A stretch of DNA of 64,000 nucleotides from Bacteroidales bacterium (lineage in GTDB: Bacteria; Bacteroidota; Bacteroidia; Bacteroidales; UBA932), in contig JAFVAU010000025.1 in the NCBI GenBank assembly GCA_017480345.1, forward strand, positions 1-64,000. The letters are read 5' to 3'. A program made the position numbers and the translations under genes. The notes under the pieces were generated by a model. It saw only the letters and a list, made by a program, of their open reading frames with translations. It was not told where the DNA came from and made no database searches. Shown here piece by piece: positions 9,276 through 18,611 of this stretch. Position 1 is the first letter of the stretch. Each line of letters opens with the position of its first letter.

Positions 9276-10580
9276 CTAGAGTTCGGATACCACCTTGTCC
9301 CACTTGTTGTAAGCTTCCTGGTATTTGGGATCCACATTGCGGAGGGTGAAGGTGAGACGCTTGAGGAAGTCTGCTGCAGAAGCCTTCACAGCAGGATTCT
9401 GGCTAACCTCATAGCACTTCTCGAAGGGCTCCACGGCGCCTTCGTACACCTTGGTCACCTGATCGTTGAGTTCGTCGTACTTCTTCCACTCGCGCACATC
9501 CAGGGCGTCACGCTCTGCAATCAGGTCTTCAGCCTTCTTCAGGGACACATTGCCCATTCCATAGTAAGCGAAGTCGTAGTTGGGCTCCACCTCCAGGGCC
9601 TTCTTGTAAGCGATCTCAGCCTTTTCGTAGTTCTTCACGCCCGTGTAGATATTGCCTTCCACATAGAAGAGGGAGGGGTTGTTGGGCATCACCTTCTTGG
9701 CCTCGTCCAGCAGCTCCACGATCTTCTCGGGATTCTCGTTGGTCTGGAGATAGAGGTTGATCAGGCTGGTGAGGATGGCCTCGTTGTCAGGGAACTGGGT
9801 GAGACCGGTGGCCAGGTAGTTCTTGGCGGCCAGGGTATCGGCCTGGGCCAGGCTGCACTGGGACAGGTTGGCGAAGATGTTACCCTCGGAGGTGTAACCG
9901 TTGGCCAGGCACTTGTTGAAGTACTCCTCGGCGGTCTTGTAATCCTTGGAGGCCGATGCCGTGAAGGCGGCATTGTAGGCGGCGTCGTAGTTAGGGACGG
10001 AGCAGGGGGCGGTCATGGAGATGTCGGCAGCACCCTTGAAGAGCTTGCTGGCCTTGGCCATGTTGCCCAGCTGGTAAGCGGTGTAGGCGTCCTCATAGTA
10101 GCGGTTCACAATTTCCTGCAGCTTGGGGTCCACCTTCTCGGCCTTTTCTCCCAGCTCGAAAGCCTTGGCATAGGCCTTGGCAGCCTCTCCCAGGAGGTCT
10201 CCGGTAACGGAGGGGGCGGTGACATCGGCAATCACCAGCATGCCGGCCTCGTTGAAATAAACGTCAACGGCGGAGAGCTGGACCTTTTCAAAGTTCTTAC
10301 CTTCAATCTGAACATTGGAAACGGGAGCGTCCTTCTCTTTGTTCATCATGGTGAAGGTGGCCTTGTCGATACCCGGGGTGATGTTGGTGAGCGGGTTGTT
10401 GTAGGCGGCCATGTAAGCCTCGGCCAGTTTTACCCAAGTGGCAGGCTTGGCAGCCTTCTTGGCGTCCTGGGTGGCGGCGAGGGCCTTCTCCACATTCTTC
10501 TGCATCTCAGCAGCGGGTTTCTGTGCAAACGCAGCCTGCAGCGAGCCGGCCAGCGCAAGAACGATAAATAACTTTTTCAT
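9276..10580 (-). CDS. Secreted tetratricopeptide repeat protein
   Basis: A protein of 434 residues with a signal peptide (MKKLFIVLALAGSLQAAFAQ), so it is exported. The body is almost entirely helical TPR units, for example NPSLFYVEGNIYTGVKNYEKAE followed by IAYKKALEVEPNYDFAYYGMG. Repeats of 34 residues are clear from about 150 to 370. There is no catalytic motif. It lies 17 bases after gyrA on the same strand and may be its operon partner. Role unknown; periplasmic scaffolding is the usual guess for such proteins. Confidence 0.8.
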   Translation of the reverse strand: MKKLFIVLALAGSLQAAFAQKPAAEMQKNVEKALAATQDAKKAAKPATWVKLAEAYMAAYNNPLTNITPGIDKATFTMMNKEKDAPVSNVQIEGKNFEKVQLSAVDVYFNEAGMLVIADVTAPSVTGDLLGEAAKAYAKAFELGEKAEKVDPKLQEIVNRYYEDAYTAYQLGNMAKASKLFKGAADISMTAPCSVPNYDAAYNAAFTASASKDYKTAEEYFNKCLANGYTSEGNIFANLSQCSLAQADTLAAKNYLATGLTQFPDNEAILTSLINLYLQTNENPEKIVELLDEAKKVMPNNPSLFYVEGNIYTGVKNYEKAEIAYKKALEVEPNYDFAYYGMGNVSLKKAEDLIAERDALDVREWKKYDELNDQVTKVYEGAVEPFEKCYEVSQNPAVKASAADFLKRLTFTLRNVDPKYQEAYNKWDKVVSEL

Positions 10581-10597
10581 GGTGTATTAATAATTGA

Positions 10598-13135
10598 TTA
10601 TTCTTCTGCTGCGGATCCTTCAGCGGCCTGGCTCTCCTCTTCCTCACTGTGCGCGACCACGGAGATGGCGGCGATGGAGTCTCCTTCCCTGATGTTGATG
10701 AGCTTGACGCCCTGAGTAGCACGTCCGGCAACACGGATGGTGTTGACAGGCATACGGATCGTCATTCCGGAGCGACAGATGATCATCAGGTCATCTTCGT
10801 CGGTGACATTCTTGATGGCCACCAGGCTGCCCGTTTTCTCCGTGATATTCAGGGTTCTCACACCCTTGGCGCCACGGGAGGTCTGACGGTAGTCCATGGG
10901 GTCTGAACGTTTGCCGTAACCATTTTCGGAGACGGCCAGCACCTGGTGCTTTTCAACGTCCTCTGCCTGGGGATCCTGGCATACGACACCCACCACATAA
11001 TCCCCTTCATCAAGATTGATGCCACGGACGCCGGTGGAGGTTCTTCCCAGCGGCCGGGCCTCTGATTCATCGAACCTTACGCACCTTCCGCCGTGGGCGG
11101 CGATCATCACGTTGCAACGTCCGTTGGTGAGGATGGCTTCCAGGAGTTCGTCGTCTTCGCGGATGTTGATGGCGTTCACACCGTTGGTGCGGGGACGGGA
11201 ATAGGCCTCCAGGGACGTCTTCTTCACCACACCCTTGCGGGTCACCATCATGATGTAATTGTTATTGATGAATTCCTCGTCCTTGAGGGTCTTCACATTC
11301 ACATAGGCGCGGACGGCGTCGTCCGGTTCTATCATGAGGATGTTCTGGATGGCGCGTCCCTTGGAGGTACGGTTGCCTTCCGGAATCTCATAGACCTTGA
11401 GCCAGTAGCAGCGGCCCTTCTGCGTGAACAGGAGCAGGGTGCTGTGCGTGTTGGCGATATAGATGTGCTCGATGAAGTCTTCGTCACGGGTGGCGCTTCC
11501 CTTCATGCCCACGCCGCCGCGGTTCTGGGTGCGGAATTCCGTGAGCGGGGTACGCTTGATGTAACCCAGGTGGCTGATGGTGATCACCTGGTCTTCATCG
11601 GCATAGAAATCTTCGGGGTTGAACTCGTCGTCGGCCAGGGTAATCTCCGTGCGACGGGGGTCTCCGTAACGGGCCTTGAGGTCTGCGGTCTCTTCCTTGA
11701 TAACGCCAAACTGGAGTTCCACGGAACCCAGGATAGCCTGGCAGTGCTCGATGAACTTCATGAGCTCGTCGTATTCTGCACGGAGCTTCTCACGCTCCAA
11801 GCCAACCAGCTGACGCAGACGCATTTCCACGATGGCGGCAGCCTGCGCCTCGGAGAAATCGTAACGCCGGACCAGAATGTCGCGGGCCTCGTCGATGCTC
11901 TTGGCTTCATAACGGATGATGTGGACAATCTCGTCGATGATGTCCATAGCCTTCAGGAGGCCTTCCAGGATATGGGCGCGCTTCTGGGCCTTGTCCAACT
12001 CGAACTTGGTGCGGCGCACCACCACCTCGTGGCGGAAGTCCACGAACTCCTTGATGATTTCCTTGAGGCTGAGGGTGCGGGGACGTCCCTTCACCAGGGC
12101 CACGTTGTTGAAGGAGAAACTGCTCTGCAGGGGGCTGTACTTGAACAGGAGGTTCAGGACCACGCCGGAGTTGGTTCCCTGCTTGAGGCGGATGACCACG
12201 CGGGTTTCTCCGCGGGAGCTTTCATCGTTGATGTAGGAGATGCCCTCCACCTTCTTTTCATCGGCCAGCTGGGCAATCTTCTCAATCATCTCCCGCTTGT
12301 TCACCATATAGGGGATTTCCGTAACCACGATGGTCTCACGGCCTTTTTCGTCCACTTCGATTTCCGTCTTGGAGCGGATGACCACGCGCCCGCGGCCGGT
12401 CTCATAGGCTTCCTTGATGCCGCCCTTGCCCATCACGATGCCGCCGGTGGGGAAATCCGGTCCCTTGATGTACTGCATGAGTTCATCGGTGGTGATTTCC
12501 GGATTGTCAATGTAGGCGCAGATGGCGTCACAGCACTCTCCCAGGTTGTGGGGGGCCATGTTGGTGGCCATGCCCACGGCAATGCCGGAGGCGCCGTTCA
12601 GCAGCAGCAGCGGGGCCTTGGTGGGTACCACGGTGGGCTCCTGAAGCGTATCGTCAAAGTTGAGCGTCATGTCCACGGTATCCTTGTCCATGTCTCCGAG
12701 GACATCCTCGGCCATCTTCTGGAGCTTGGCTTCCGTGTAACGCATGGCGGCCGGGGAGTCTCCGTCCACCGAGCCGAAGTTGCCCTGGCCCTTCACCAGC
12801 GGATAGCGCTGGTTCCATTCCTGGCCCAGCCGCACCATGGCGTCATATACGCTGGAGTCTCCGTGCGGGTGGTACTTACCCATGACCTCACCCACGATAC
12901 GGGCGCTCTTCTTGGTTTGGCCGTTGTATGCCAGGCCCATGTTGTCCATGCCGAAGAGGACGCGGCGCTGGACGGGCTTGAGGCCGTCACGGGCATCCGG
13001 AAGGGCACGGGAAACGATGACCGACATAGAATAGTCTATGTAGGCCGTGCGCATTTCGTGGTCTATCTCCACTTGCTCGATGTACCCCGTCTCCTGGGGC
13101 TCCTCGAGCGGATTCTTCTGCTCGTTATTATCCAT
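10598..13135 (-). CDS. gyrA: DNA gyrase subunit A
   Basis: Breakage-reunion subunit of DNA gyrase. The protein has 845 residues. The active-site Tyr lies in AMRYTEAKL at about residue 133, with a normal quinolone-region context ([15 protein letters not shown]). The C-terminal beta-pinwheel blades include [19 protein letters not shown] and [11 protein letters not shown]. The acidic tail is short ([15 protein letters not shown]). The sequence starts [13 protein letters not shown] -7 box lies 25 bases upstream. Confidence 0.98.
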   Translation of the reverse strand: MDNNEQKNPLEEPQETGYIEQVEIDHEMRTAYIDYSMSVIVSRALPDARDGLKPVQRRVLFGMDNMGLAYNGQTKKSARIVGEVMGKYHPHGDSSVYDAMVRLGQEWNQRYPLVKGQGNFGSVDGDSPAAMRYTEAKLQKMAEDVLGDMDKDTVDMTLNFDDTLQEPTVVPTKAPLLLLNGASGIAVGMATNMAPHNLGECCDAICAYIDNPEITTDELMQYIKGPDFPTGGIVMGKGGIKEAYETGRGRVVIRSKTEIEVDEKGRETIVVTEIPYMVNKREMIEKIAQLADEKKVEGISYINDESSRGETRVVIRLKQGTNSGVVLNLLFKYSPLQSSFSFNNVALVKGRPRTLSLKEIIKEFVDFRHEVVVRRTKFELDKAQKRAHILEGLLKAMDIIDEIVHIIRYEAKSIDEARDILVRRYDFSEAQAAAIVEMRLRQLVGLEREKLRAEYDELMKFIEHCQAILGSVELQFGVIKEETADLKARYGDPRRTEITLADDEFNPEDFYADEDQVITISHLGYIKRTPLTEFRTQNRGGVGMKGSATRDEDFIEHIYIANTHSTLLLFTQKGRCYWLKVYEIPEGNRTSKGRAIQNILMIEPDDAVRAYVNVKTLKDEEFINNNYIMMVTRKGVVKKTSLEAYSRPRTNGVNAINIREDDELLEAILTNGRCNVMIAAHGGRCVRFDESEARPLGRTSTGVRGINLDEGDYVVGVVCQDPQAEDVEKHQVLAVSENGYGKRSDPMDYRQTSRGAKGVRTLNITEKTGSLVAIKNVTDEDDLMIICRSGMTIRMPVNTIRVAGRATQGVKLINIREGDSIAAISVVAHSEEEESQAAEGSAAEE

Positions 13136-13160
13136 TCTTTTCTTTGTTCCTTATAAACAT

Positions 13161-13169
13161 ACAAAGATA
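13161..13169 (-). promoter_or_regulatory. -7 box of gyrA
   Basis: The minus strand reads TATCTTTGT, 25 bases before the gyrA ATG. Confidence 0.6.
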
Positions 13170-13196
13170 AGGATTTTTGCCGAATAAAAAAAATCT

Positions 13197-13225
13197 TAGC
13201 TTGCGCCATGGTTTGGCGCAAGCTA
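13197..13225. promoter_or_regulatory. Perfect inverted repeat between gyrA and the small ORF
   Basis: TAGCTTGCGCC (13197-13207) and GGCGCAAGCTA (13215-13225) are 11-base perfect arms around a 7-base spacer. It lies 4 bases upstream of the small ORF's -7 box and about 28 bases upstream of that of gyrA. It may be an operator between the divergent promoters; no T-tract follows on either strand, so a terminator is less likely. Confidence 0.5.
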
Positions 13226-13229
13226 CCCC

Positions 13230-13238
13230 TACCTTTGC
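13230..13238 (+). promoter_or_regulatory. -7 box of the 41-residue ORF
   Basis: TACCTTTGC is a perfect -7 element 24 bases before the ATG at 13263. This supports real transcription of the small ORF. Confidence 0.6.
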
Positions 13239-13262
13239 ATCAGAAAACAAAATGCAAGTGAT

Positions 13263-13388
13263 ATGAGAAACACAGAGTACAACATCGACACCTTGGGAAA
13301 CATGATTTCCTCCAGCACCTCTTTCAAGGCCCTCCAGGATTTGGTCGCAGACCTGGACCTGGAAATGGAAGACGCCCTGGCAGTTTAA
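13263..13388 (+). CDS. Small hypothetical protein, 41 residues
   Basis: The ORF reads from MRNTEYNIDTLGNM to LEMEDALAV. It is acidic, rich in Ser/Thr in the middle, and has no Cys, signal peptide or membrane segment. It has its own perfect -7 box 24 bases upstream, behind an 11-base inverted repeat. Its last 4 bases overlap the 3' end of clpC on the other strand. No homologue is recognised. It could be a regulatory peptide, a modified-peptide precursor or a leader ORF. The promoter is the main reason to call it. Confidence 0.5.
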   Translation: MRNTEYNIDTLGNMISSSTSFKALQDLVADLDLEMEDALAV

Positions 13389-15706
13389 TCTTTCAATTCA
13401 ACCATAGTGGATTCCTTGTCGGGGGACAAGCCCACGCGAAGGGTCCGGAGCGTTCCGATGCTCTCTTTCTTCCGGGACACTAGGATGCGGTCGGAGATAA
13501 TGAACTCGGACACAGGGTCTTCCACATAGCGCATCACGGCCCTGCGCAGCGGACGGGCGCCATAGGCGGGATCGTAGCCGGCATCGGCCACCAGGCGCTT
13601 GGCCGCCGGGGTAATGGTGAGCTTGTAGCCGGCATCCAGGGCCCGGGCCCGAAGGTCCTTCAGTTCAATGTCTATGATGTCTTCAATATTCTCCCGGGTA
13701 AGGGAGTTGAAGTACACCTGATCGTCCACACGGTTGATGAATTCCGGCGGGAAGGCCTTCTTCACAGCTTTTTCCACCACGCCGCGGCGGTCCACCTCCA
13801 CATTCTTTCCGGCGGTGGCAAAACCAATCCCGCTGCCAAATTCCTGCACCTCGCGGCTTCCCACATTGGAGGTCATGATCACGATGGTGTTCTTGAAATC
13901 CACCGTCCGGCCGTTGGAGTCCGTGAGCCGGCCTTCATCCATCACCTGCAGCAGCAGGTTGAAGATGTCCGGATGGGCCTTCTCAATCTCGTCCAGGAGC
14001 ACCACGGCGTAGGGCTTGCGGCGCACGCGCTCGCTCAGCTGCCCGCCTTCCTCATACCCCACATAGCCGGGAGGCGCACCAATGAGCCGGGAAACGCTGA
14101 ACTTTTCCATGTATTCGCTCATGTCTATGCGGATGAGATTCTCCTCACTGTCAAACAGATACTCTGCCAGGGAACGCGCCAGCTGGGTCTTGCCCACGCC
14201 GGTGGGCCCGAAGAACAGGAAGGTGCCGATGGGGCGGTTGGGGTCCTTGAGTCCGGCGCGGTTGCGCTGGATGGCCCTCACCACCGTCTCGATGGCATCG
14301 TCCTGGCCGATGATGCGGCCGCGCAGCCGCTCCCGCATCTTCACGATGCGGTTGCCTTCGCTTTCGGCCACCTTGTTCACGGGGATGCCCGTCATCTTGG
14401 ACACCACCGTGGCAATATCCTCGCCGCCCACCACCTTCTCGCTTCCCTGGCGCCTCAGGAGAGCCTGACGCACCATGGATCCTGCCTCGTCCAGGGCGTC
14501 GATGGCCTTGTCCGGCAGGGATTTGTCCGTCACGTAGCGGTCTGTAAGACGCACGGCCTGCTCAACGGCCTCGTCCGTATAAGTGATGCCGTGGAACTCC
14601 TCGTATTTGGGTTTGAGCCGGCGCAGAATCTCGATGGATTCCGCCACGCCGGTGGGTTCAACCACAATCTTCTGGAAACGGCGGTCCAGGGCCCCGTCCT
14701 TCTCCACGATCTTGGTGAACTCGTCCAGGGTGGTGGCGCCGATGCACTGGAATTCTCCGCGGGCCAGGGCCGGTTTGAGCATGTTGGCAGCGTCCAGGCT
14801 GCCGGAAGCCCCGCCGGCACCCACGATGGTGTGGAACTCGTCTATGAACAGGACAAGGTCCGGATTCTCGCTGGCCTCCTTGATGATGGATTTGAGGCGT
14901 TTCTCAAAGTCTCCCCTGTATTTGGTACCGGCCACCACGGATGCGATGTCCAGCGACAGGATGCGTTTTTTGGCCAGGGCGGCCGATATGTCCCCGGAGG
15001 CAATCCGCTGGGCAATCCCCTCCACAATGGCCGATTTGCCCACGCCCGGCTCTCCGATGAGCATGGGGTTGTTCTTCTTCCGTCGGCCCAGAATTTCGAT
15101 GACGCGGGAAATCTCGCTGTCGCGGCCCACCACCGGGTCCAGCTTGCCCTCGCGGGCGGCGCGGGTGAGGTCGTAGGCAAACTCCTCGATGTCCAGCTTC
15201 TTCTCTTCCGGCTCTTCCTCCGGTCCCTGGGAAGGCTGCTGCTCCCGGGGCTCTTCCCGGGGCCGCAGAAGACCTTCGTCCTCCATATAGGCCAGGAGCC
15301 GTCCGTAGTCTATGCCATGACTGCGCAGATACACCTGCCCGTAGCTCTCCGTAGTGCGGCAGAGGGCCAGCAGCAAGTGCTGGGGCTGCGCCAGGGGGCT
15401 TTTGAGGCGGGATGCCTCCATGACGGTGATACTCAGGACATTCTGCGCCTGACGGGAGAAGGCAATGTGGTCCAGCTGCTCATAGGGCAGGGTTTCCCCG
15501 GTGAAGATGCGCTGGTCAATGAAGGTTTTCAGATCGGCCGGCTCCACACCCAGGCTCTGGAGGGCGCGGAAGGCGGCATTCTCCTCCTGACGGATGATGC
15601 CCAGGAAAAGATGGTCCGGGCCAATTCCGTAGCTGCCCGTGCGCATGGCCTCTTCACGTGCGTATTTGATGACGAGGTTCAGGTCCTCGGAGACTTGTAA
15701 TTGCAT
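13385..15706 (-). CDS. clpC: ATP-dependent Clp protease ATP-binding subunit
   Basis: AAA+ unfoldase of 773 residues. The double Clp-N repeat at about 1-145 (GPDHLFLGIIRQEE, AQPQHLLLALCR) is followed by a Pro/Glu-rich linker. The first AAA domain has Walker A GEPGVGKS near residue 215 and the second has GPTGVGKT near residue 500. The short middle region lacks the long coiled coil of ClpB, so ClpC/ClpA type fits better. FGPTGVGKTQLARSLAEYLF and GYVGYEEGGQLSERVRRKPY are family hallmarks. It is expected to feed ClpP, which is not in this window. It shares a symmetric promoter region with the divergent lolA-like gene. Confidence 0.93.
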   Translation of the reverse strand: MQLQVSEDLNLVIKYAREEAMRTGSYGIGPDHLFLGIIRQEENAAFRALQSLGVEPADLKTFIDQRIFTGETLPYEQLDHIAFSRQAQNVLSITVMEASRLKSPLAQPQHLLLALCRTTESYGQVYLRSHGIDYGRLLAYMEDEGLLRPREEPREQQPSQGPEEEPEEKKLDIEEFAYDLTRAAREGKLDPVVGRDSEISRVIEILGRRKKNNPMLIGEPGVGKSAIVEGIAQRIASGDISAALAKKRILSLDIASVVAGTKYRGDFEKRLKSIIKEASENPDLVLFIDEFHTIVGAGGASGSLDAANMLKPALARGEFQCIGATTLDEFTKIVEKDGALDRRFQKIVVEPTGVAESIEILRRLKPKYEEFHGITYTDEAVEQAVRLTDRYVTDKSLPDKAIDALDEAGSMVRQALLRRQGSEKVVGGEDIATVVSKMTGIPVNKVAESEGNRIVKMRERLRGRIIGQDDAIETVVRAIQRNRAGLKDPNRPIGTFLFFGPTGVGKTQLARSLAEYLFDSEENLIRIDMSEYMEKFSVSRLIGAPPGYVGYEEGGQLSERVRRKPYAVVLLDEIEKAHPDIFNLLLQVMDEGRLTDSNGRTVDFKNTIVIMTSNVGSREVQEFGSGIGFATAGKNVEVDRRGVVEKAVKKAFPPEFINRVDDQVYFNSLTRENIEDIIDIELKDLRARALDAGYKLTITPAAKRLVADAGYDPAYGARPLRRAVMRYVEDPVSEFIISDRILVSRKKESIGTLRTLRVGLSPDKESTMVELKD

Positions 15707-15722
15707 AGGAATGTTTTATCCG

Positions 15723-15779
15723 TCAAATTTACAACAATTGCGCCAGTTTGGCAAACTGACAAATTGTCGCTACTTTTGC
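15723..15779. promoter_or_regulatory. Back-to-back promoters sharing one palindrome (clpC / lolA-like)
   Basis: On the plus strand TTTG (15747-15750), 20 bases, then TACTTTTGC (15771-15779) serves the lolA-like gene. On the minus strand TTTG (15752-15755), 20 bases, then TAAATTTGA (15723-15731) serves clpC. Both -33 elements lie inside the perfect palindrome CAGTTTGGCAAACTG (15744-15758). A factor binding there would affect both transcripts. Confidence 0.75.
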
Positions 15780-15807
15780 ATGATATTTGAATAGTACTGA
15801 CATTGCT

Positions 15808-16323
15808 ATGAAAAAGTTTTTTGTAAGTTTGGCGCTCATGGCCCTGGCATTCACGGCCGGCGCCCAGGATTTTGAAGGACAGTTTTCCCAGGCCAAGACC
15901 CTCCTCTCCGGGAGAGTCATCAAAAGCGAAGGGGACATCACTTATACCGCTCCGGACCAGCTGGCCATGATGTACACCAAGCCGGAAGGGGACTATTTCA
16001 TCATTGATGGCCCCAACCTGCGCATGGACATGCGCGGCGTAAGCCTGGACGTGAACACGGAAAGCAACAAGACGGTGCGCGCCCAGCGCAACGCCATCCT
16101 CTATTCTATGGCCGGAAAGTATGAAGACATTGCCAAGGAGATGGATGCAGAGTGCAGCGTGAGCACCGGCAAGGCCGGTGGCAAGCACGTGGTCCTCAAG
16201 ATGCGCAGTCCCCTCCCCAAGGCCTATTCCGGCATGGAACTGGACTATGACAAGAGCGGAAAACTCACCCGCATGGTCCTGAAGGAAACCGCCGGCATCT
16301 CCACGGAATACCTCATCAAATAG
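15808..16323 (+). CDS. LolA-like outer-membrane lipoprotein carrier
   Basis: A protein of 171 residues with a signal peptide (MKKFFVSLALMALAFTAGAQ). The mature part has the alternating strands of the LolA/LolB fold (SGRVIKSEGDITYTAPDQLAMMYTKP), with the charged turns usual in Bacteroidota LolA-like proteins. Expected role is carrying lipoproteins across the periplasm, though such proteins are diverse and the partner cannot be read from sequence. The start at 15808 is favoured by the signal peptide and a 28-base leader after the -7 box. It is the first gene of a run into metY, metX and thrA, an odd partner for amino-acid genes. Confidence 0.75.
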   Translation: MKKFFVSLALMALAFTAGAQDFEGQFSQAKTLLSGRVIKSEGDITYTAPDQLAMMYTKPEGDYFIIDGPNLRMDMRGVSLDVNTESNKTVRAQRNAILYSMAGKYEDIAKEMDAECSVSTGKAGGKHVVLKMRSPLPKAYSGMELDYDKSGKLTRMVLKETAGISTEYLIK

Positions 16324-16344
16324 CCGCAACACATACAGCGCAAT

Positions 16345-17616
16345 ATGGCAAAACTTGACACCCTCTGCGTCCACGCAGGCCACACCCCCGGGAAAGGCGA
16401 GCCCCGCCAGATCCCCATCATCCAAAGCACCACCTTCAAATACGAGACCTCCGACCAGATGGCCCGCCTGTTCGACCTTCAGGACGCCGGCTACTTCTAC
16501 TCCCGGCTCCAGAACCCCACGGTGGACCAGACGGCCGCCCAGATCAATGCCCTGGAAGGCGGCGTAGGGGCCATCCTCACCTCTTCCGGCCAGGCCGCCA
16601 ACCTCTTTGCCGTCATCAACATCGCCGGCGCCGGAGACCACATCATCGCCGCCAACAACATCTACGGCGGCACCTTCAACCTCCTGGGCGTCACCCTCCC
16701 CAAATTCGGCATAGACATCACCTTCCTGAAGGCCGATGCCACCGATGCGGAGATTGAAGCCGCCATCCGGCCCAATACCAAGCTCATCTTCGGAGAAACC
16801 CTCTCCAACCCCGGCGTGGAGGTCTTTGACCTGGAGCGCTGGGCCTCCACCGCCCACCGGAACGGCCTTCCCCTCATCGTGGACAACACCTTCCCCACCC
16901 CCATCCTCTGCCGTCCCTTCGAATGGGGGGCCGACATTGTCACCCACTCCACCACCAAGTACATCGACGGACACGGCGTGAGCGTGGGCGGTGCCGTGGT
17001 GGACAGTGGCAACTTCCCCTGGGACAAATACCCGGAACGCTTTCCCGGCCTTACCCGGCCCGATGAATCCTATCACGGCCTCACCTATACCAAAGCATTC
17101 GGGAAGAGCGCCTATATCGTAAAGGCCACCACGCACCTGATGCGGGACCTGGGCGCCATCCAGAGCCCCCAGAACGCCTTTTACCTGCATCTGGGCCTGC
17201 AGACGCTGCACCTGCGGATGAAACGCCACAGCGAGAGCGCCCTCAAGGTGGCCCGGTGGCTGCAGGCCTGTCCCGATGTGGCCTGGGTACACTACCCCGG
17301 CCTCAGCGGCGACCCGCTGGTGAAAAAATACCTCCCCGACGGCTGCAGCGGCGTCATGGCCTTCGGCCTCAAAGGCGGCCGCGCCTTCGACAACCGCTTC
17401 CTGGATGCCCTGAAGCTCATCACCATCGAAACTCATGTGGCCGACTGCCACACCTGCGTGCTGCACCCGGCCTCCCATACCCACCGCCAGCTCTCGGACG
17501 AGCAGCTCAAGGCCGCGGGCATCGCCCCGGACCTGATCCGGCTCAGTATCGGCCTGGAAGCGCCTGAAGACATTATCGAAGACCTGGAGCAAGCCCTGAA
17601 CGCCGCCCGTCAATGA
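16345..17616 (+). CDS. metY: O-acetylhomoserine sulfhydrylase
   Basis: PLP enzyme of the Cys/Met metabolism family that makes homocysteine from O-acetylhomoserine and sulfide. The protein has 423 residues, the usual MetY length and longer than cystathionine synthases. It has the N-terminal TLCVHAGHTPG, the active-site lysine in HSTTKYIDGHG, the phosphate-binding SSGQAAN region and the C-terminal HPASHTHRQL. Its stop overlaps the metX start by 4 bases; metX supplies its substrate and thrA supplies homoserine, so this is one pathway operon. Confidence 0.93.
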   Translation: MAKLDTLCVHAGHTPGKGEPRQIPIIQSTTFKYETSDQMARLFDLQDAGYFYSRLQNPTVDQTAAQINALEGGVGAILTSSGQAANLFAVINIAGAGDHIIAANNIYGGTFNLLGVTLPKFGIDITFLKADATDAEIEAAIRPNTKLIFGETLSNPGVEVFDLERWASTAHRNGLPLIVDNTFPTPILCRPFEWGADIVTHSTTKYIDGHGVSVGGAVVDSGNFPWDKYPERFPGLTRPDESYHGLTYTKAFGKSAYIVKATTHLMRDLGAIQSPQNAFYLHLGLQTLHLRMKRHSESALKVARWLQACPDVAWVHYPGLSGDPLVKKYLPDGCSGVMAFGLKGGRAFDNRFLDALKLITIETHVADCHTCVLHPASHTHRQLSDEQLKAAGIAPDLIRLSIGLEAPEDIIEDLEQALNAARQ

Positions 17617-18605
17617 CCAAACACCAACTTACCATAGACCTTCCCCTCGAAGGAGGAGGCGTCCTGCAAGGCGCCCGCATCGTCTTCCATGAAAGCGAAG
17701 GCCGCTGCGGCCGCACCATCTGGATTTGCCATGCCCTCACCGCCAACAGTAACCCCGAGGACTGGTGGCCGGAGATGGTGGGGCCCGGCCGGTGCATCGA
17801 CACCCTCAAAGACCACGTGGTTTGCGTGAACATGCTGGGAAGCGCCTATGGATCTGAAGGGCCCGCCCGCACCAATCCCGCCACGGGAGAGCCCTGGCTG
17901 CTAGACTTCCCCATGATTACCATCCGGGACAGCGTGAACGCTTTCATAGAGGTGCGCAAACACCTGGGCATAGGGAAGATAGACCTCCTTATCGGCGCCT
18001 CCAACGGCGGATTCAACGCCATCGAATGGGCCATCATGGAGCCGGACGTTTTCGGCCGCTGCCTCTTCCTTTGCACGGCCCCCCGCATCTCCCCCTTTCT
18101 GGGTGCCACGGTGGAGGCCCAGCGCATGGCCCTGGAGGCCGATCCCAGCTTCCGCGAAGCCCGCAGCCTGGAAGGCGGCAAGGAAGGCCTCAAGTGCGCC
18201 CGGGCCCAGGCCCTCATCAGCTACCGTTGCTTCCGGGGCTACGGCCTCACCCAGAAGGAAGAAGACCCCGACACCCTCTTTGCCGGCCGCGTGGCCTCCT
18301 ATGAACGTTACCAGGGTGAAAAACTGGTCCGCCGGGGCTTTGACGCCTACTCCTACTTCACCCTCTGCAACGCCCTGGACAGCCACAACGCAGGACGCGG
18401 GCGCGGGGGAGTGAAACAAGCCCTGCAGGGCATCAAGGCTTCCGCCACCGTGGTGGCCGTGGATACGGATCTTATTTTCCCTCCCGAGGAAGGTAGGGAA
18501 TGGGCCTCCTGGATCCCAGGAGCCCGCTTCATTGAAATCAGCTCCAACTTCGGGCACGACGGTTTCCTCCTGGAAAACGCCAAACTGTCGGCCTTAATAT
18601 TGTAA
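17613..18605 (+). CDS. metX: Homoserine O-acetyltransferase
   Basis: Alpha/beta-hydrolase transferase of 330 residues that acylates homoserine, the first committed step to methionine. The nucleophile is Ser130 in GASNGGF (many MetX have GSMGG, so M to N here). HALTANS supplies the oxyanion region, the triad Asp lies in VDTDLIFPPEEG and the His in FGHDGFLLE. The order metY-metX-thrA with 4-base and 6-base junctions supports the assignment. Choice of acetyl rather than succinyl donor is from MetY pairing and fold. Confidence 0.9.
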   Translation: MTKHQLTIDLPLEGGGVLQGARIVFHESEGRCGRTIWICHALTANSNPEDWWPEMVGPGRCIDTLKDHVVCVNMLGSAYGSEGPARTNPATGEPWLLDFPMITIRDSVNAFIEVRKHLGIGKIDLLIGASNGGFNAIEWAIMEPDVFGRCLFLCTAPRISPFLGATVEAQRMALEADPSFREARSLEGGKEGLKCARAQALISYRCFRGYGLTQKEEDPDTLFAGRVASYERYQGEKLVRRGFDAYSYFTLCNALDSHNAGRGRGGVKQALQGIKASATVVAVDTDLIFPPEEGREWASWIPGARFIEISSNFGHDGFLLENAKLSALIL

Positions 18606-18611
18606 CAGCGT

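Noticed and set aside
11093..13156. Long open frame on the plus strand opposite gyrA (687 codons)
   Set aside because: It mirrors gyrA exactly, is rich in His/Leu/Val/Gly as expected for an antisense shadow in high-GC DNA, and has no promoter or family match.
15679..17613. Minus-strand frame of 644 codons covering the lolA-like/metY region
   Set aside because: It is antisense to clearly identified genes on the plus strand and spans the shared promoter region.
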